Below are positions 13,001-64,000 of a stretch of DNA of 64,000 bases, piece by piece (within the stretch, counting starts at the first letter, position 1; each line of letters begins with the position of its first letter). The stretch spans positions 33,523,436 to 33,587,435 of the forward strand of contig OU744446.1 of NCBI GenBank assembly GCA_916610825.1. Reading direction: 5' to 3'. The position numbers were made by a program, and so were the translations under genes. Source of the stretch: Haliclystus octoradiatus (taxonomy: Eukaryota > Cnidaria > Staurozoa > Stauromedusae > Haliclystidae). Under the pieces are notes generated by a model, which saw only the letters and a program-made list of their open reading frames with translations, did no database searches and was not told the DNA's origin.

Positions 13001-16000
13001 AAGTATACTTCTTTTCGTTACTTCTTCAGTTATATTGTGCTTTCCTTTTCTGAGACTAATCAGATCTGTATTTTTATCCCAGCAATGTCCCAATACATTC
13101 GTCTCTATATTATCACAGGTTAATAACTCTTTGTTCCCTTCTTTCTCCATTTAGCTTTTGTTTGAATGCCAATATGTTATGCCGAATTGTCCTTTCGCAA
13201 GAATATCATTTACTTCTGATATAGTCATTTTAGCATCTTCTTCATTAGCACATGAACCTGCAACATCATCCATGTAGGTGTTGTTCATGATAACTTGTGA
13301 ACCATCAATTAAATCTTGACCAAAATTTGTAACCAAGTAATTCAATGCATTTATTGCCAAATTAGGACTGGGGGCATCTCCAAATATTAGTCTTTTCCAT
13401 TCATAAGACTAAATGGTTTCATCTTCTCCCCACCACAGGAATCCTTGAAATGGTCGATCTTCTTCTCTTAGGCTGACCATGTTAAACATCTTACGAATGT
13501 CACCCAAAAATGTTACAGCATGTTCTCTAAATGATATTAAGCAATGAAATAGTTTGTTTAATAGTCAGGGCCTTTCTCTAAGACATCATTCAAGCAAAAA
13601 CCAAGTCAGTTTCTTCTGGCTGCATCCCAAACGATCCTTACTGTGGTTGATACACTGTCATTTGTAATAAAATGTTTGTCTATAATGTAATATGCTGATT
13701 CTTCAGGCTTTGCTTCTTCTACTTCCACAAATCCAGATCGTACAAGTTTTGCCATTTCTTTAGAATACAGTTCAAATTCAAGAGTTCTTTTAAGTCTTTT
13801 CTTCTGTCGATGAAGATCATTTACTGCTTCATTGTAATTGTTTGGAAGTCCTTCAGGATAACCTTCTTTCCATGGCAAGGCAACTTCAACCCTTTCTTCT
13901 TTATTGATCGTTGTGCTAAGCTCTACTGATTTAATAAAATTAGATTCAATGATTTGATTATCTGAACATACACATTTCTTGGTAGCTGAAACTCCAGTTA
14001 AATCAGAAACAAATATGGATTTAACTTTGTTAACACAATCTTCTGGTTCTATGAGATTCTGTAAATATTTCTCTGTTCCTGTTTCTCAATTACTCCTACT
14101 ATGGCCCAGCCCAATGGATATTTAATGCCTATTGGTGCATGCGGATTTTCGATTTCCTTCTCAGCCGGTGGTGTTATGAATAAGGTTTCTTGGATGAAGG
14201 CTTGTGCATCTCTGCCAATCAAAATGTCTATTGCTCCACCTTGTATGTCTACTTTTTCTTTGATCCCTTTCAGATATGTATAGTCTTCAAAGAACGTTGA
14301 GTCAATTTTTGGAATGTCCTCACAGGTTCTGTCCATAGAGTACACAGTCAATGTTCCCCTATTAATATGGTCGCTATCTTTAATTTCTATATCTCATTCT
14401 GTAGATTTCTCTGGTTGCTGTCCTCCACCTGCGGCACTGTAATCTAGGGTTGTATTTGTACCTTCGATTCCTAATCTTTGGGCAAATTCTTTTCTTATCA
14501 AAGAAGTATCTGAACCTCCATCTATGAAACATCGTGCTTTCAGCCATTCTTTTTCTTTCCCTTTGCATTTTACGTCAATGATGACTACTGATAGTCTAGT
14601 GGATTTTTTTGGTGCGTGGTTAGCAGATTTAAGTATCAACGCATTGTTATTTGAAGTTTGACTGCTTTCCTCGTTATTGTTGCTACTAGAAGAAATATTT
14701 TGTGTAGATTGATGTGTATTTATTTCATGGTTGTTGGATGACTCTACAATCATACACAGAATATCATTGTGTCGACCATTGCATTTCCTGCATTTTGAAC
14801 AAGTATCTTGTCTTCTATGGGATGTATCCAAGCAGCTGAAGCAAAATCCCTTTTTTCGAACATAAGACAAACGATCCTTTGGTAGCCATCTTCTGAATGC
14901 GAGGCAATCTTCTAGTTTGTGTTGATGTTTACATTCTTTCCTTCCACAAAGATATTTTTCTTCAACATCATAGGATTTTGTAATTGCATTAATTTTACTA
15001 GATCTGTTTTTGCTTGTTTCTTGCAGCATTGGAGTAGTACGTCTTTTTTCACTGCTTATGCCGCTGTATGTTGTTGCTAATACTCTTAAATGGGCAATGA
15101 TCCTCTTTACATCTAATTCAATTGGACTCAAATTATTTATTGTTCTTGTTTCATTTGTAATTTGCAACGATGTCTTTATTGTATTTTGGAAGTTTGCTGG
15201 TAGTTTTCTCATTATGTCATTGGTGAATACAATTCCTCTTGCACTTTCATGACATCAAGCACTCGCAATCTGATGACAATAATTTCCAATACTGTTAATA
15301 AAAACGAGAATCTCTTCTCTGTCTTTGATTTTTGATGTACTGGATGATTCTTTCCTTTGTTAAGGCGATCTCCATATTATCCCATACATCTTTAATAGTC
15401 TCATATGTATTTATGCATAACTGCCATTCATCTGGTATTGATTTTTTCACCCAGTGTATAATTATTGTACTTTGATGGATTGCAGCAGCTTCCATAGTGT
15501 TAGTAAATGTTTTCTTCCAGAAATAACATTTTCGTGGAATCCCATCCCATTTAGGGGGTTCAAATCCTGACAACTTTATAGTGCTATAATTGCGCTTTGG
15601 TTGTTCAGTTTTGCTGTATTCCGGCTTGCTACTTTCTTGCAATCTGACTTCTAATTCCATCTTCTTAAGATCATGCTCCATCATCTTAGCATCTCCAATC
15701 TCTTTGTTTTTGTATTTCTTTCTTGATATATATCGCTTTAGCTTGTCCATTACAATCCCACATTCTTCTAGAATTCGACTTTCTTCTTCTTCCCACTTTT
15801 GTATCTCTTTATCATATAGTTCTTTGGTAATTTCCCCTATCTTTTTCCCAATTTCTGAGAAGTAAATTTCATCTTTTTGTCTCTACATCTTTTGCAGCAG
15901 ATTGTATGCATACTGTCTTCTCTGTTGCCTCCTCGAGGTCATGACAGGTTTCTTTATCTCTTGTAACTTCTTCAAGTAGATTTGTAGTTCTTTTCACAAG

Positions 16001-16815
16001 ATCATCATATCCTTTGATACTTTTCTTCAATTTCCTGATGCAGAGTTCTACTTTCATGGCTCCAAGCCTCACACAGGTATTAGAATTTACTGTTTTGCAC
16101 ATCCTTCAACAGCTTGTGACTTTTAAGAAAACTCAAGGGCGAATCTGACAAATATCAATCTTTGAATAAAATCAAATCAACAACAACAACAGACATATCC
16201 TTTGTTGTGCTTAATCTATTCACTATAATATCCTTTTGTAAGTTCTAATTTGCCCTTTGGCTAAACCAAACTAAGTTAACTCTAAAACATACTAATCATA
16301 AAAAACACCCTTTTGGAAACATGTGCTCTTCTATACTCTAGCCTCACATTCGCAATTAAAACATCTAAATGAGGTTAGTGAATAATGTTCAATTTAAACA
16401 TTAAGTATAATCAATAACAAATTATGCTAAACTGAAGAAAGTTGAAGTCATAACACCCATAATGTGTTGCTTCTATTAGCAAAGAATGATTGTTCAGGTC
16501 CAATTTTCATGCAGATTCTCGAATTAGATTCTATAGGTATGAAGAAATTAAATTTATGAGTATGAGTATATCTAGCATCCTAATGACAACAATCCCACAA
16601 ATAAAAGCTTATGTTTAACGAAAAACTAAAACATCACGAATATTTTGTGATTGAAACTATTTTCTTCTCTTCCTCAGATGAATCAGAATTGTAGCTGCAA
16701 TAAAGAGTCTGGTCCTTCATTCAAGATGACCAAAAATGATGAAATTGAAGTCGAATGTAGGAACTTAGAATACAAAAGCTTATGCATGTGTATGATCGAT
16801 GTTGAATATCGCTGA
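978..16815 (+). CDS. Partial plus-strand gene with one eight-cysteine domain (paralogue of the minus-strand gene)
   Basis: Exons 978-1082, 3546-3641, 3718-3875 and 16678-16815 chain in phases 1, 1 and 0 with GT..AG introns and give 165 codons ending in TGA. The order is short exon, Pro/Thr linker, B exon, terminal A exon, the same as one domain unit of the minus-strand gene. All eight cysteines of the domain are present. The 5' end was not found; it may lie left of the window. The 12.8-kb intron between B and A is almost entirely a BEL/Pao element with a second transposon nested in its LTR. An AATAAA lies at 17088-17093, about 270 nt after the stop. Function unknown; secretion is inferred only by analogy. 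Confidence 0.58.
2104..3288. mobile_element. 1.2-kb terminal-inverted-repeat element, non-coding
   Basis: The first and last roughly 120 bp are inverted copies of each other (both ends read GAATCGGGGTCATAATTCCG inward) and the element is flanked by TTTTTC at 2098-2103 and 3289-3294. Inside, a second imperfect inverted pair lies at about 2634-2680 and 2880-2925. No transposase is visible; the open frames across the left arm are by-products of its GC-rich repeats. It lies in the plus-strand gene's intron. The 6-bp target duplication is low-complexity, so the class is uncertain. Confidence 0.65.
3546..3641 (+). CDS. Pro/Thr linker exon, plus-strand gene
   Basis: This 96-nt exon lies between acceptor TTCTATTTCAG and donor GTACAC, phase 1 to phase 1. 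It codes a stretch rich in Pro and Thr (LPKTTTAPPPSIVTTQGTVK). It sits 76 bp upstream of the B exon and matches the role and phase of the minus-strand linker exon at 45911-45976. Confidence 0.58.
3718..3875 (+). CDS. B exon of the cysteine domain, plus-strand gene
   Basis: This 158-nt exon lies between acceptor CTACATTTCAG and donor GTAATT, phase 1 to phase 0. It codes VRCYQFC, FDPNNPPTSIINEY and YWMECKDYM. It is seven codons longer than the minus-strand B exons; the extra residues fall between the FDPN-PP motif and YWM-x-C. Confidence 0.7.
4385..4584 (-). repeat. 3' LTR of BEL/Pao 1, distal part (split by insertion)
   Basis: These 200 bp align with the first 200 bp (plus-strand order) of the LTR at 16091-16455 at a few percent divergence. 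The alignment breaks at the CTACAACAT target duplication at 4576-4584 and resumes at 10338. Confidence 0.85.
4585..5295 (+). repeat. Left inverted terminus of the 5.7-kb transposon
   Basis: About 711 bp, inverted copy of 9645-10328. An open frame of about 90 codons runs through both arms on the strand reading inward from the unit's far end; it is preserved because the arms are nearly identical, and I do not consider it a gene. Confidence 0.85.
5296..9644. other. Non-coding interior of the 5.7-kb transposon
   Basis: AT-rich sequence without any frame longer than about 60 codons. It contains one tRNA-derived SINE (8461-8665). I see no transposase motif and no sign of host exons. Confidence 0.6.
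8461..8665 (-). mobile_element. tRNA-derived SINE, copy 1
   Basis: On the minus strand a tRNA-like head has an A box (GGTAGCTCAATAGTAGAGTG, 8627-8646) and a B box (GGTTTGATTCC, 8592-8602) separated by a spacing typical of tRNA. The body then runs to a segment beginning GACTGCTGT and ending GCAAACGAG, which recurs in the copy at 19949-20130. This supports a SINE family instead of an isolated tRNA pseudogene. It sits inside the 5.7-kb transposon. Confidence 0.65.
9645..10328 (-). repeat. Right inverted terminus of the 5.7-kb transposon
   Basis: About 684 bp, inverted copy of 4585-5295. It lacks a short stretch (near 10215) that is present in the left arm. Confidence 0.85.
10338..10502 (-). repeat. 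3' LTR of BEL/Pao 1, proximal part
   Basis: These 165 bp align with the remaining part of the LTR at 16091-16455. The purine tract AAGGGGGAG (minus strand, 10503-10511) sits directly against it and is the likely plus-strand primer. Confidence 0.85.
10860..14351 (-). pseudogene. BEL/Pao 1 pol: protease end, reverse transcriptase, RNase H, integrase, broken
   Basis: In minus order: protease C-terminal part (14351-14049, YPLGWAIVG), reverse transcriptase entry (13878-13606), the catalytic YMDD (codons at 13262-13276), the connection with FIASIWDPLGILNPV (13150-12695), RNase H (AFSDGG; then FFGALVMVRL and YWIDSKVVLHWI in 12685-12221), integrase zinc region (12053-11549), integrase core with YSDYGTNF (11504-11190) and GRVERLIRS (11186-10860). 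The core lacks the usual Asn of SDNG. A single in-frame TGA separates the last two segments; other breaks are frameshifts. It is a dead copy. Confidence 0.82.
14394..16058 (-). pseudogene. BEL/Pao 1 gag and protease start, broken
   Basis: A methionine-started N-terminal stretch (16058 to 15869) with coiled-coil-like charged residues is followed by a gag segment (15750-15295) containing GFEPPKWDGIP, the conserved gag motif of the group (DUF1759-like). After a frame break comes 15212-14394, with Cys/His clusters (CGRKECKHQHKLEDC, CFSCLDTSHRRQDTC) of the nucleocapsid type and the protease start FIDGGSDTSLI. The protease triad here is Asp-Gly-Gly in place of the usual Asp-Ser/Thr-Gly. At least two frame breaks make the protein non-functional as read. 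Confidence 0.8.
16091..16455 (-). repeat. 5' LTR of BEL/Pao element 1
   Basis: This 365-bp LTR reads TGTTATGACTTC to GTGCAAAACA on the minus strand, so it has TG..CA ends. It is the uninterrupted copy and provides the empty site (CTAAAACAT at about 16280) for the 5.7-kb insertion in the partner LTR. No convincing tRNA primer-binding site was found just inside it. Confidence 0.85.
16678..16815 (+). CDS. Terminal A exon of the cysteine domain, plus-strand gene
   Basis: This exon follows an excellent acceptor (TTCTTCTCTTCCTCAG) and reads 45 codons to TGA. It codes NQNCSCNKES, VECRN and LCMCMIDVEYR. The five cysteines align with the A exons at 35286-35469 and 20444-20581. The exon starts 217 bp beyond the second target duplication of the BEL/Pao element. 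Confidence 0.72.
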   Translation: MNQNCSCNKESGPSFKMTKNDEIEVECRNLEYKSLCMCMIDVEYR

Positions 16816-17364
16816 GTTAATATTTGCGATATACTGTCCCTTGCCAATGCGAATGTTTGCGAATGAAGATGAAGACATGCCATAAATTTTGCATAACAAA
16901 TGAGTAATATTGCCCATTTTGCTAAAAATGTATAGCTAAAATATTAGGAGTGATGTAAATAATGAACATATTCAACTCATTTTTCAGCATATTGATCGAT
17001 TCCGTGCACGTTAATAGATCATAGTTATAACTTAAAAATTTGAAATTATAAACTTGTCGATCGAGCACATTTCTTATCATTTCTTCGAATAAATTCGCAA
17101 TGATTGTTTAATCTTCCAATCCAATTGTTTTTCCTTAGTGGGGTGAACTTTTCTTATGAACATTTCTAAGTGAAAGCGATGTGATCCACGAAACACTAGA
17201 TCAGTTAGAATTAGAATAACAACACCATATCAAGTAGCCCTTACCTATAAAATGAACTTCTATTTAACCCCTCTTTTGTTGCTTCATCTATTTTAAAAAC
17301 CATATTCCACCACAGAACTTTCAGTGAAACGCAGCCGCCCGCACCACCGCTAGTGTACGGCATT
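16816..17364. other. 3' flank of the plus-strand gene
   Basis: Contains an AATAAA at 17088-17093 that could serve the gene ending at 16815 and a TATA-like CTATAAAATG near 17245. Nothing else is recognised. Confidence 0.35.
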
Positions 17365-17376
17365 TCATTCGAAATC

Positions 17377-17385
17377 ATGGATTAC
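17377..17385 (+). CDS. Speculative first exon (MDY then donor)
   Basis: ATGGATTAC is followed by GTAAGC. The 16 bp TCATTCGAAATCATGG (17365-17380) recur around the ATG at 18803, and a TATAAAA-like box lies about 130 bp upstream. A duplicated promoter/first exon of a plus-strand gene is possible; no downstream exon was identified. Confidence 0.22.
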
Positions 17386-18802
17386 GTAAGCAAAACAATC
17401 AAATATTGAACATAATAAGGACAACTTTTCAGCTTTAATAATGCTGCACTTCACTTCTTATTCTATTTACAGCTCTGTGATGTCATTATAACTTCGATTT
17501 TAATGGTCTCAAACATGCGGCAATAATTTTATGGAAACTCATTACACTTCCATGGAGGCATTATACAATGATGTTTCATGTTTTTTGGTACCATTTCAGC
17601 ACCACGCTAGCAATTAGAAGTTAAGGGGTGTAAAATATCTAATTCCGGAATTCTGCTGTGAAATTTCAGTTTTCAAGCTGTGGAACCGGAAAATATCCTG
17701 CTGCGTTGCACAAAAATGGCGATTTAATGCAAAATGCCAGCAAACTTTACAGTTTTTGCAGTGTTTGAGCATGGTTTCCAGCAGAACCTGCACTGATTTT
17801 TGGGGTGCTAGAAGGATTTTGAAATTTCACACCCTCGTACAACATGGATCGAAGTACTCTTCCGTGAATTTTCCTACAATAGCCTCTATTGTTTGGCTAT
17901 ATATTTTTGCCAGCCTTTCTTATAGCAGATATAGCATGAGTTTTAATATCTAATGTTCGAGCTATTAGAATTCCTAGATCTCTCATCTATGTCATCGATT
18001 GCAATTAAGGAAAAATAATGTAATACGGTTTGCATTTGTTGTTAAAGGCCATTGTTAGTTGATTCATTTCATTTTAGACCATTATTCTACCTAAATTGTT
18101 TTGCAATTTGCGATAATCAGTATAGCAGAATTCGTTTGAAATATATCTTGCAACCATCAGCATACAGGCTCACCTTCGAGGCACGCCTGAATCACCTTCT
18201 GTCCACTATGAATATTGACCTTTGACGGTTGTTCTTTGTCATCTTTGTGTTCAAAAGCAATATGTCAATTTTAATAATCGACGTTTGACACCGTCCGCTT
18301 TCGTCTTCTCTAAATGTTTTGGGTGCGACACAGTGAGTGTGAAAAGCCTTAGCACAGCCGAGATAAATTGTCATCAACACACTTTTGATAATAGAGATAT
18401 AGCCATATAGTTAGTAACGGTGCATATTCAGTACATGATTATATGTGTAGGGAAACATTCGTGCTTATACGAACTACATCGAGGGGAAGAATTTTGAGAT
18501 GTTCTGGACAAGGATGTACCATGTGTGAGGAGGAGGGTAAAATTTCCAAGAAAGCGACATTTTTCCAACCAAAACAAAGGAAAAGTTCACCAATTACGAA
18601 AATATTTTTGAAATGAAACTATAAATTTTACAAGAATTTGGAAATGGCATTCCTTCAATAAGTGGGCGTCCACATCTGGATGGTTTATGAAAGTCCCACC
18701 CTGGGATACGAATAAATATAAACAAAACGAGTTGTTCCGAGCCCTGTAATGTATAGAAGATTTGCTACGTGATATTGTACATTGTGCAACTCATTCGAAA
18801 TC

Positions 18803-18871
18803 ATGGCTGCAAAGGATCAATCGCCTATAACAGCAAAGATCATTAAGGAAGATTATCAACTATTTTGCATG
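18803..18871 (+). CDS. Candidate first exon on the plus strand
   Basis: An ATG in the context TCATTCGAAATCATGG opens 23 codons (MAAKDQSPITAKIIKEDYQL and three more) ending in a strong donor GTAAGG. The same 16-bp context surrounds the ATG at 17377. An AT-rich TATA-like stretch (ATAAATATA) lies about 90 bp upstream. I found no matching downstream exon and do not recognise the peptide. Confidence 0.3.
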
Positions 18872-19788
18872 GTAAGGGCTGAATAATTTGGCTATGAATG
18901 TAGAATATACTTTCTTCATTTTTCACTATTTTATTTGCTGCTGTGGCTAAGTCTGAGGATATTGAATTGATATAATACACTGGATTAGAGAAATTTATGA
19001 AGTAATACTAGTTGCAGAGGAGACTACATGGTGGCCATTTCCCGGGGCCATTTAGAAATAACTGCCAGAACTTGATAGACCAATTGGAAAAGCGAATATA
19101 AGTTAATGTTGATGCCCAACCAAAAACAATTATCCAGCATATAAACTGTTCCAAGAATAGCTGAATTTGGAAATTGGAATAATGGATGGCTAATGAGGCA
19201 TTCAAAGTGTAATGAGCTTTGATGGATTTTTTAAATTTGTTATTAATAATCAAATCTGTATCTTAACATCATGAGCTTTGATGAATTTTTTAAAGTTTCT
19301 AATCCACCCGGATAATCCGCCAATATTGAATAGTTTCCAAGAAAATCGGAATTCCATTATCAAAACATTAATAACACGTTCTTATTATTCAAATACCAAA
19401 CAGACATATAAACACATATCATTTTCATGAAAATGAGCCTTCTTACAAGAAAATTTTGGAAAACAGAAAAGTGAAATACATAAAAGCCGATGCTGGAAAA
19501 GGTTGGCAAACATAAATAACTGATTTTCTTAAACCTACAATTCCCAGTATTGAACATTCTTACCAATTTGGAAGTTGAGTATACCACTTTCTTATATAAA
19601 AAAAACAACTATATTGATTATCTTTTGTGTTCTTAATAGAATAATTGTAATTGTGTATATACTTATTAGTCTTTCAGATACTTACAGGCATTACAATATT
19701 CATCCCCTAGTTATTATATTCTTATAACCATAAAATATTTACATCAAATTCATATTTATTTCAATAGGTGTGCTATAATGAAAATTGG
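18872..19788. other. Stretch without recognised features
   Basis: AT-rich sequence with no convincing exon or repeat structure. Confidence 0.4.
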
Positions 19789-20253
19789 TATAAGTCTGGT
19801 TCCCATATAGCCAATTTGCCTGCGACAGCGCCTGCATCAATATAAATCAAATCATCCAGGCAAGACAAACATTATACGGCATGTGTTTGTGTAATAATCT
19901 TTTACTTCATAATTTTATTGGAAATTCAACTACATGAACTTAAAAAATCTCGTTTGCTTGGGAACGAAGGACTGGACAGCAGTCACATTTAAATACATCT
20001 CATTGAATTTACAATGAGCTTTTTTTACATCAAATTTACATACAGATAAAACACAAATTCGTGAAACGACGAGGAATCGACCCTCGGTCACTGTGGGCAT
20101 TCTGACATTGAACAATTGGCCCACAAAAGAAAACTGCCGGTCGAAACAGAAGAAAAAATTTGAAAAATCTACGAATGTGACCCAGGTAAATGTCACAGGC
20201 AGTGTCACAGGCAATGTTGCAGGCAAATTGACTATATTGGAACCAGACTTATA
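19789..20253. mobile_element. MITE with inverted ends, containing a SINE
   Basis: The ends are inverted copies: TATAAGTCTGGTTCC and CAATTTGCCTGC in from the left, and the same in from the right. Between them lies the SINE copy at 19949-20130. The right arm also has three short CACAGGCA-type repeats. It lies just downstream of the minus-strand gene's stop codon. Confidence 0.55.
19949..20130 (-). mobile_element. tRNA-derived SINE, copy 2
   Basis: The minus strand has a tRNA-like head with a B box (GGTCGATTCC, 20073-20082) and a degraded A box, then the same body as the copy at 8461-8665, ending GGAACGAAG/GCAAACGAG. The order and spacing match copy 1. Confidence 0.6.
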
Positions 20254-20443
20254 TGTGTTTGCTGTTCTATCAGTGTATTCTGCATCACTCATATGAATGA
20301 AATGTATTTACAGTACCAGTATTCGCATATTATTTGATCTATCCAAATAAAATGCATTATATAAAGTAGTGCTATCAGTAGTGATTCGTACCGATGTAGT
20401 CGTTGCGATAAATTTAAATTAGCAGGTGCTTGAGTAGTACTGT

Positions 20444-62904
<42,461 letters not shown>

Positions 62905-63632
62905 TATGTAGCCCTCCTAAATTTTTCACACAAAAATATGAAATTAATTCAGTTATTTAAAATGTATTACGTATCATAGCACATCAAATTATAAAGATGT
63001 TACAAATTAGTTTCATTCTTACATGCATACCTTTTCAAGTCCAATTTTAACCCCAGTAATCTTTCACTCTATGACTGATGCTTGAGTAAATACATTCATT
63101 TACTAAGTCATTTGATAGTCAAAGTTGAACACTTTGAGAAAATATCTTATATGTATTAGTTTATGTATTATATATTCAGCAGGTGTAACACGGCCTCCCT
63201 GTATGGCTTTGGATAAAAATAGCCTTGGAAATGATCACCTGTAAGTGTAAAAACATAAAAACATATAAGGAGGAATCAATTAATTAACTCCTTAAAATTA
63301 AATAAGAGGAGACATATTACCTTATACCTTGTGTCAGAATTTCATGAAATTTTCATGCTCTAAATATTAATTTTCTATAAATGAAAAACAGCTGCATCGA
63401 ATGTATATATCCAATGAATGTATATATTTAGCTAATTTGCTAAACAAGTAACGAGTTTCACGCCTAAGCGTAAAAAGTCTCTCTGTGATGTAATCTATAA
63501 CTTGAAATATTATCATGTATTTAGAAAGCGAGGCATATCAGCGCGGTTTTGAATATGAGTAATGCAATCCAATCAAAATGTATTTAAACTTTTCAGTCAA
63601 TCAAACGTTATTTTTCAAAATCCGTCAAGTCA
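62905..63632. other. 5' flank of the minus-strand gene
   Basis: AT-rich sequence upstream of the first coding exon. I see no clear core promoter motif. Confidence 0.35.
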
Positions 63633-63930
63633 TGAAATCACATCTAGGCCGACCTAGATGCTTGTTACTAAATATAGACTTAATATTTTTTCATTTAGTT
63701 TTTGTAAATCTTCGATATATGTCTGAGTATGAGATACTAAGATAAATAGTGAGTTGTATAGCTCGAATTTAGTGTGAGAGACAATATAGTTGAGTGAGGG
63801 AAAAACCGGCTTTTTCAAAATCTGAAAAGCGGTGAAATCACACTTTAGGTTTATATTTTTTTCATGTAGTCTTTTCAAATCAGTACGATACATGTCTGAG
63901 TATAACATACTAAGATAAACATTGATTTGT
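63633..63930. repeat. Second locus of the about 200-bp tandem unit
   Basis: About one and a half units (starting near 63633 and 63831) match those in 44461-45300, including GTTACTAAATATAGACTTAA and ATACTAAGATAAATAGTGA. They have the same orientation. The array may continue, with its own inverted flank, beyond the window. Confidence 0.7.
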
Positions 63931-64000
63931 TAAAAGCTTGAACTTTTTAACATAAAACGATATTTATTTTATTATCTGTACGTAAAATAAGTTAAAATAA

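Larger units (their letters stand above)
4385..16455 (-). mobile_element. BEL/Pao LTR retrotransposon 1, decayed, with a nested transposon in its 3' LTR
   Basis: The element is in minus orientation. Its 5' LTR is 16091-16455 (365 bp) and its 3' LTR is 4385-4584 joined to 10338-10502 (also 365 bp in total). It is flanked by a perfect 5-bp duplication CCCAT (4380-4384 and 16456-16460), as expected of BEL/Pao. Without the nested insert it would be about 6.3 kb. Internal coding runs gag, protease, reverse transcriptase, RNase H, integrase, the BEL/Pao order, but is broken by stops and frameshifts. It lies in the B-to-A intron of the plus-strand gene, in the opposite orientation. Confidence 0.88.

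Noticed and set aside
19930..20292. 120-codon minus frame
   Set aside because: It runs through the SINE and the MITE right arm; no protein similarity is evident.

Overview
The window is 64 kb of AT-rich, intron-bearing animal DNA. Spliced exons with GT..AG borders, BEL/Pao, Ty3/gypsy, non-LTR, hAT-like and SINE elements and long introns all point to a metazoan. A marine invertebrate such as a tunicate or mollusc is my guess, but nothing here fixes the species. By length most of the sequence is transposable-element DNA.

Host genes. I reconstruct two members of one unrecognised family of cysteine-rich proteins from splice sites, reading phase and mutual similarity; their exons are too short to show up as long open frames. 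The minus-strand gene (62904 down to 20444) has seven exons: a signal-peptide exon, a 22-nt micro-exon, a Pro/Thr linker, and two copies of an eight-cysteine domain. Each domain is split over a 'B' exon and an 'A' exon by a phase-0 intron, while the introns around the domains are phase 1. The seven exons sum to exactly 336 codons ending in TAA. The plus-strand gene is partial (exons at 978, 3546, 3718 and 16678-16815) and carries one copy of the same domain with the same phases, ending in TGA. Two further plus-strand start-like exons at about 17.4 and 18.8 kb share a 16-bp ATG context.

Mobile elements by region. 2.1-3.3 kb: a 1.2-kb inverted-repeat element. 4.4-16.5 kb: a decayed BEL/Pao element (365-bp LTRs, 5-bp target duplication) whose 3' LTR is split by a 5744-bp non-coding transposon with about 700-bp inverted termini and a 9-bp target duplication; that transposon itself holds a tRNA-derived SINE. 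19.8-28.5 kb: MITEs, a second SINE, and three non-LTR retrotransposon copies, two ending in GTA/TAC microsatellites, one about 413 bp long. 33.7 kb: a TA-flanked MITE. 36.6-42.6 kb: a second, different BEL/Pao relic containing a 1522-bp hAT-like element. 43.0 kb: a 451-bp MITE. 44.2-45.7 kb: an inverted-repeat element filled with about 200-bp tandem units, seen again at 63.6 kb. 49.1-54.2 kb: a MITE, a decayed CR1/L2-type LINE and another inverted-repeat element. 55.7-60.0 kb: an intact, very young Ty3/gypsy element with identical LTRs, inserted in intron 1 of the minus-strand gene.

How it fits together. The B-to-A intron, which interrupts the cysteine domain, carries large insertions in all three domain copies: BEL/Pao 1 in the plus gene, BEL/Pao 2 in domain 1 of the minus gene, and LINEs in domain 2. 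The two BEL/Pao elements belong to different families, so these look like separate insertions. The function of the host proteins is unknown; a secreted, disulfide-rich, multi-domain product is inferred.
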